Positions 21,878-21,901 of a stretch of DNA of 21,901 nucleotides are shown piece by piece. The stretch covers positions 1-21,901 of the IMG/VR virus record IMGVR_UViG_3300003323_000831; one strand, given 5' to 3'. The notes beneath the pieces are model-generated. The model searched no databases and was not told the origin of the DNA. It saw nothing but the letters and a program-made list of their open reading frames with translations. The stretch comes from a virus. Position numbers and translations under genes: made by a program. How positions within the stretch are numbered: the stretch's first letter is position 1; each line of letters begins with the position of its first letter.

Positions 21878-21901
21878 TGGCGCCCCCGGCCGGAGTTGAA
21901 C
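21878..21901 (-). tRNA. tRNA gene, 3' end only (runs off the window)
   Basis: Read on the minus strand, these 24 bases start GTTCAACTCC and end GGGGGCGCCA. They fit positions 53-76 of a canonical tRNA exactly: G53, T54, T55, C56, A57, A58, C61, T-stem 62-65 CGGC, acceptor strand 66-72 CGGGGGC, discriminator G73, and encoded CCA. The 5' part, including the anticodon, lies beyond the right edge, so the amino acid cannot be named. A matching 5' acceptor strand GCCCCCG is predicted. Alternatively this is only the tRNA-identical core of a phage attP. Confidence 0.75.

Overview
This window is the late (structural and lysis) half of a P22-like, short-tailed (podovirus-type) temperate phage or prophage in a GC-rich proteobacterium. 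P22-type portal, scaffold, coat, gp4-like and gp10-like connector genes follow each other in the usual order. Bacterial housekeeping genes are absent. Codon third positions are mostly G or C. The host cannot be named from this sequence; the partial tRNA at the right edge encodes its CCA end, which fits many beta- and gammaproteobacteria.

Layout. Positions 9-919 carry two small phage genes of unknown function and a GroES-like co-chaperonin. 919-2788 is the packaging motor (small and large terminase). 2785-8761 is the head: a small helical protein, portal, scaffold, coat and three small surface or decoration-type proteins, two of which are tandem paralogues separated by a TTCG hairpin. 8765-11245 encodes the gp4-like and gp10-like tail-hub proteins. 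11242-12116 holds a small beta-rich protein and a cupin-like protein. 12029-16173 encodes the DNA-ejection (internal virion) proteins, with the glycine-rich DNA-transfer protein apparently split over two genes. 16414-19061 holds two tail proteins that share an N-terminal particle-anchoring domain; the second has a beta-helix tailspike body. 19345-21197 is a run of small membrane proteins, a T4-type lysozyme, a holin candidate and a small lipoprotein.

The plus-strand genes are almost all packed with 1-16 nt overlaps (GTGA, ATGA or TAATG junctions), as expected for one long late transcript. This order is broken by two small minus-strand membrane-protein genes on either side of the tail-protein block (16175-16384 and 19067-19258), which look like morons, and by a convergent minus-strand cluster of small genes (21289-21772). 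A 15-bp stem-loop (21198-21282) lies between the two converging units.

The last 24 bases read on the minus strand as a canonical tRNA 3' end, from G53 to CCA. Just inside it are two direct copies of a 9-bp sequence. The simplest reading is that the window stops at a prophage attachment site in a tRNA gene, with phage DNA to the left and chromosome to the right. No integrase, repressor or replication gene is visible. I found no reverse transcriptase, CRISPR array, insertion sequence or recognisable defence system. The most unusual parts are the antisense small genes, the duplicated tail anchor, the split ejection gene and the right-end att region.
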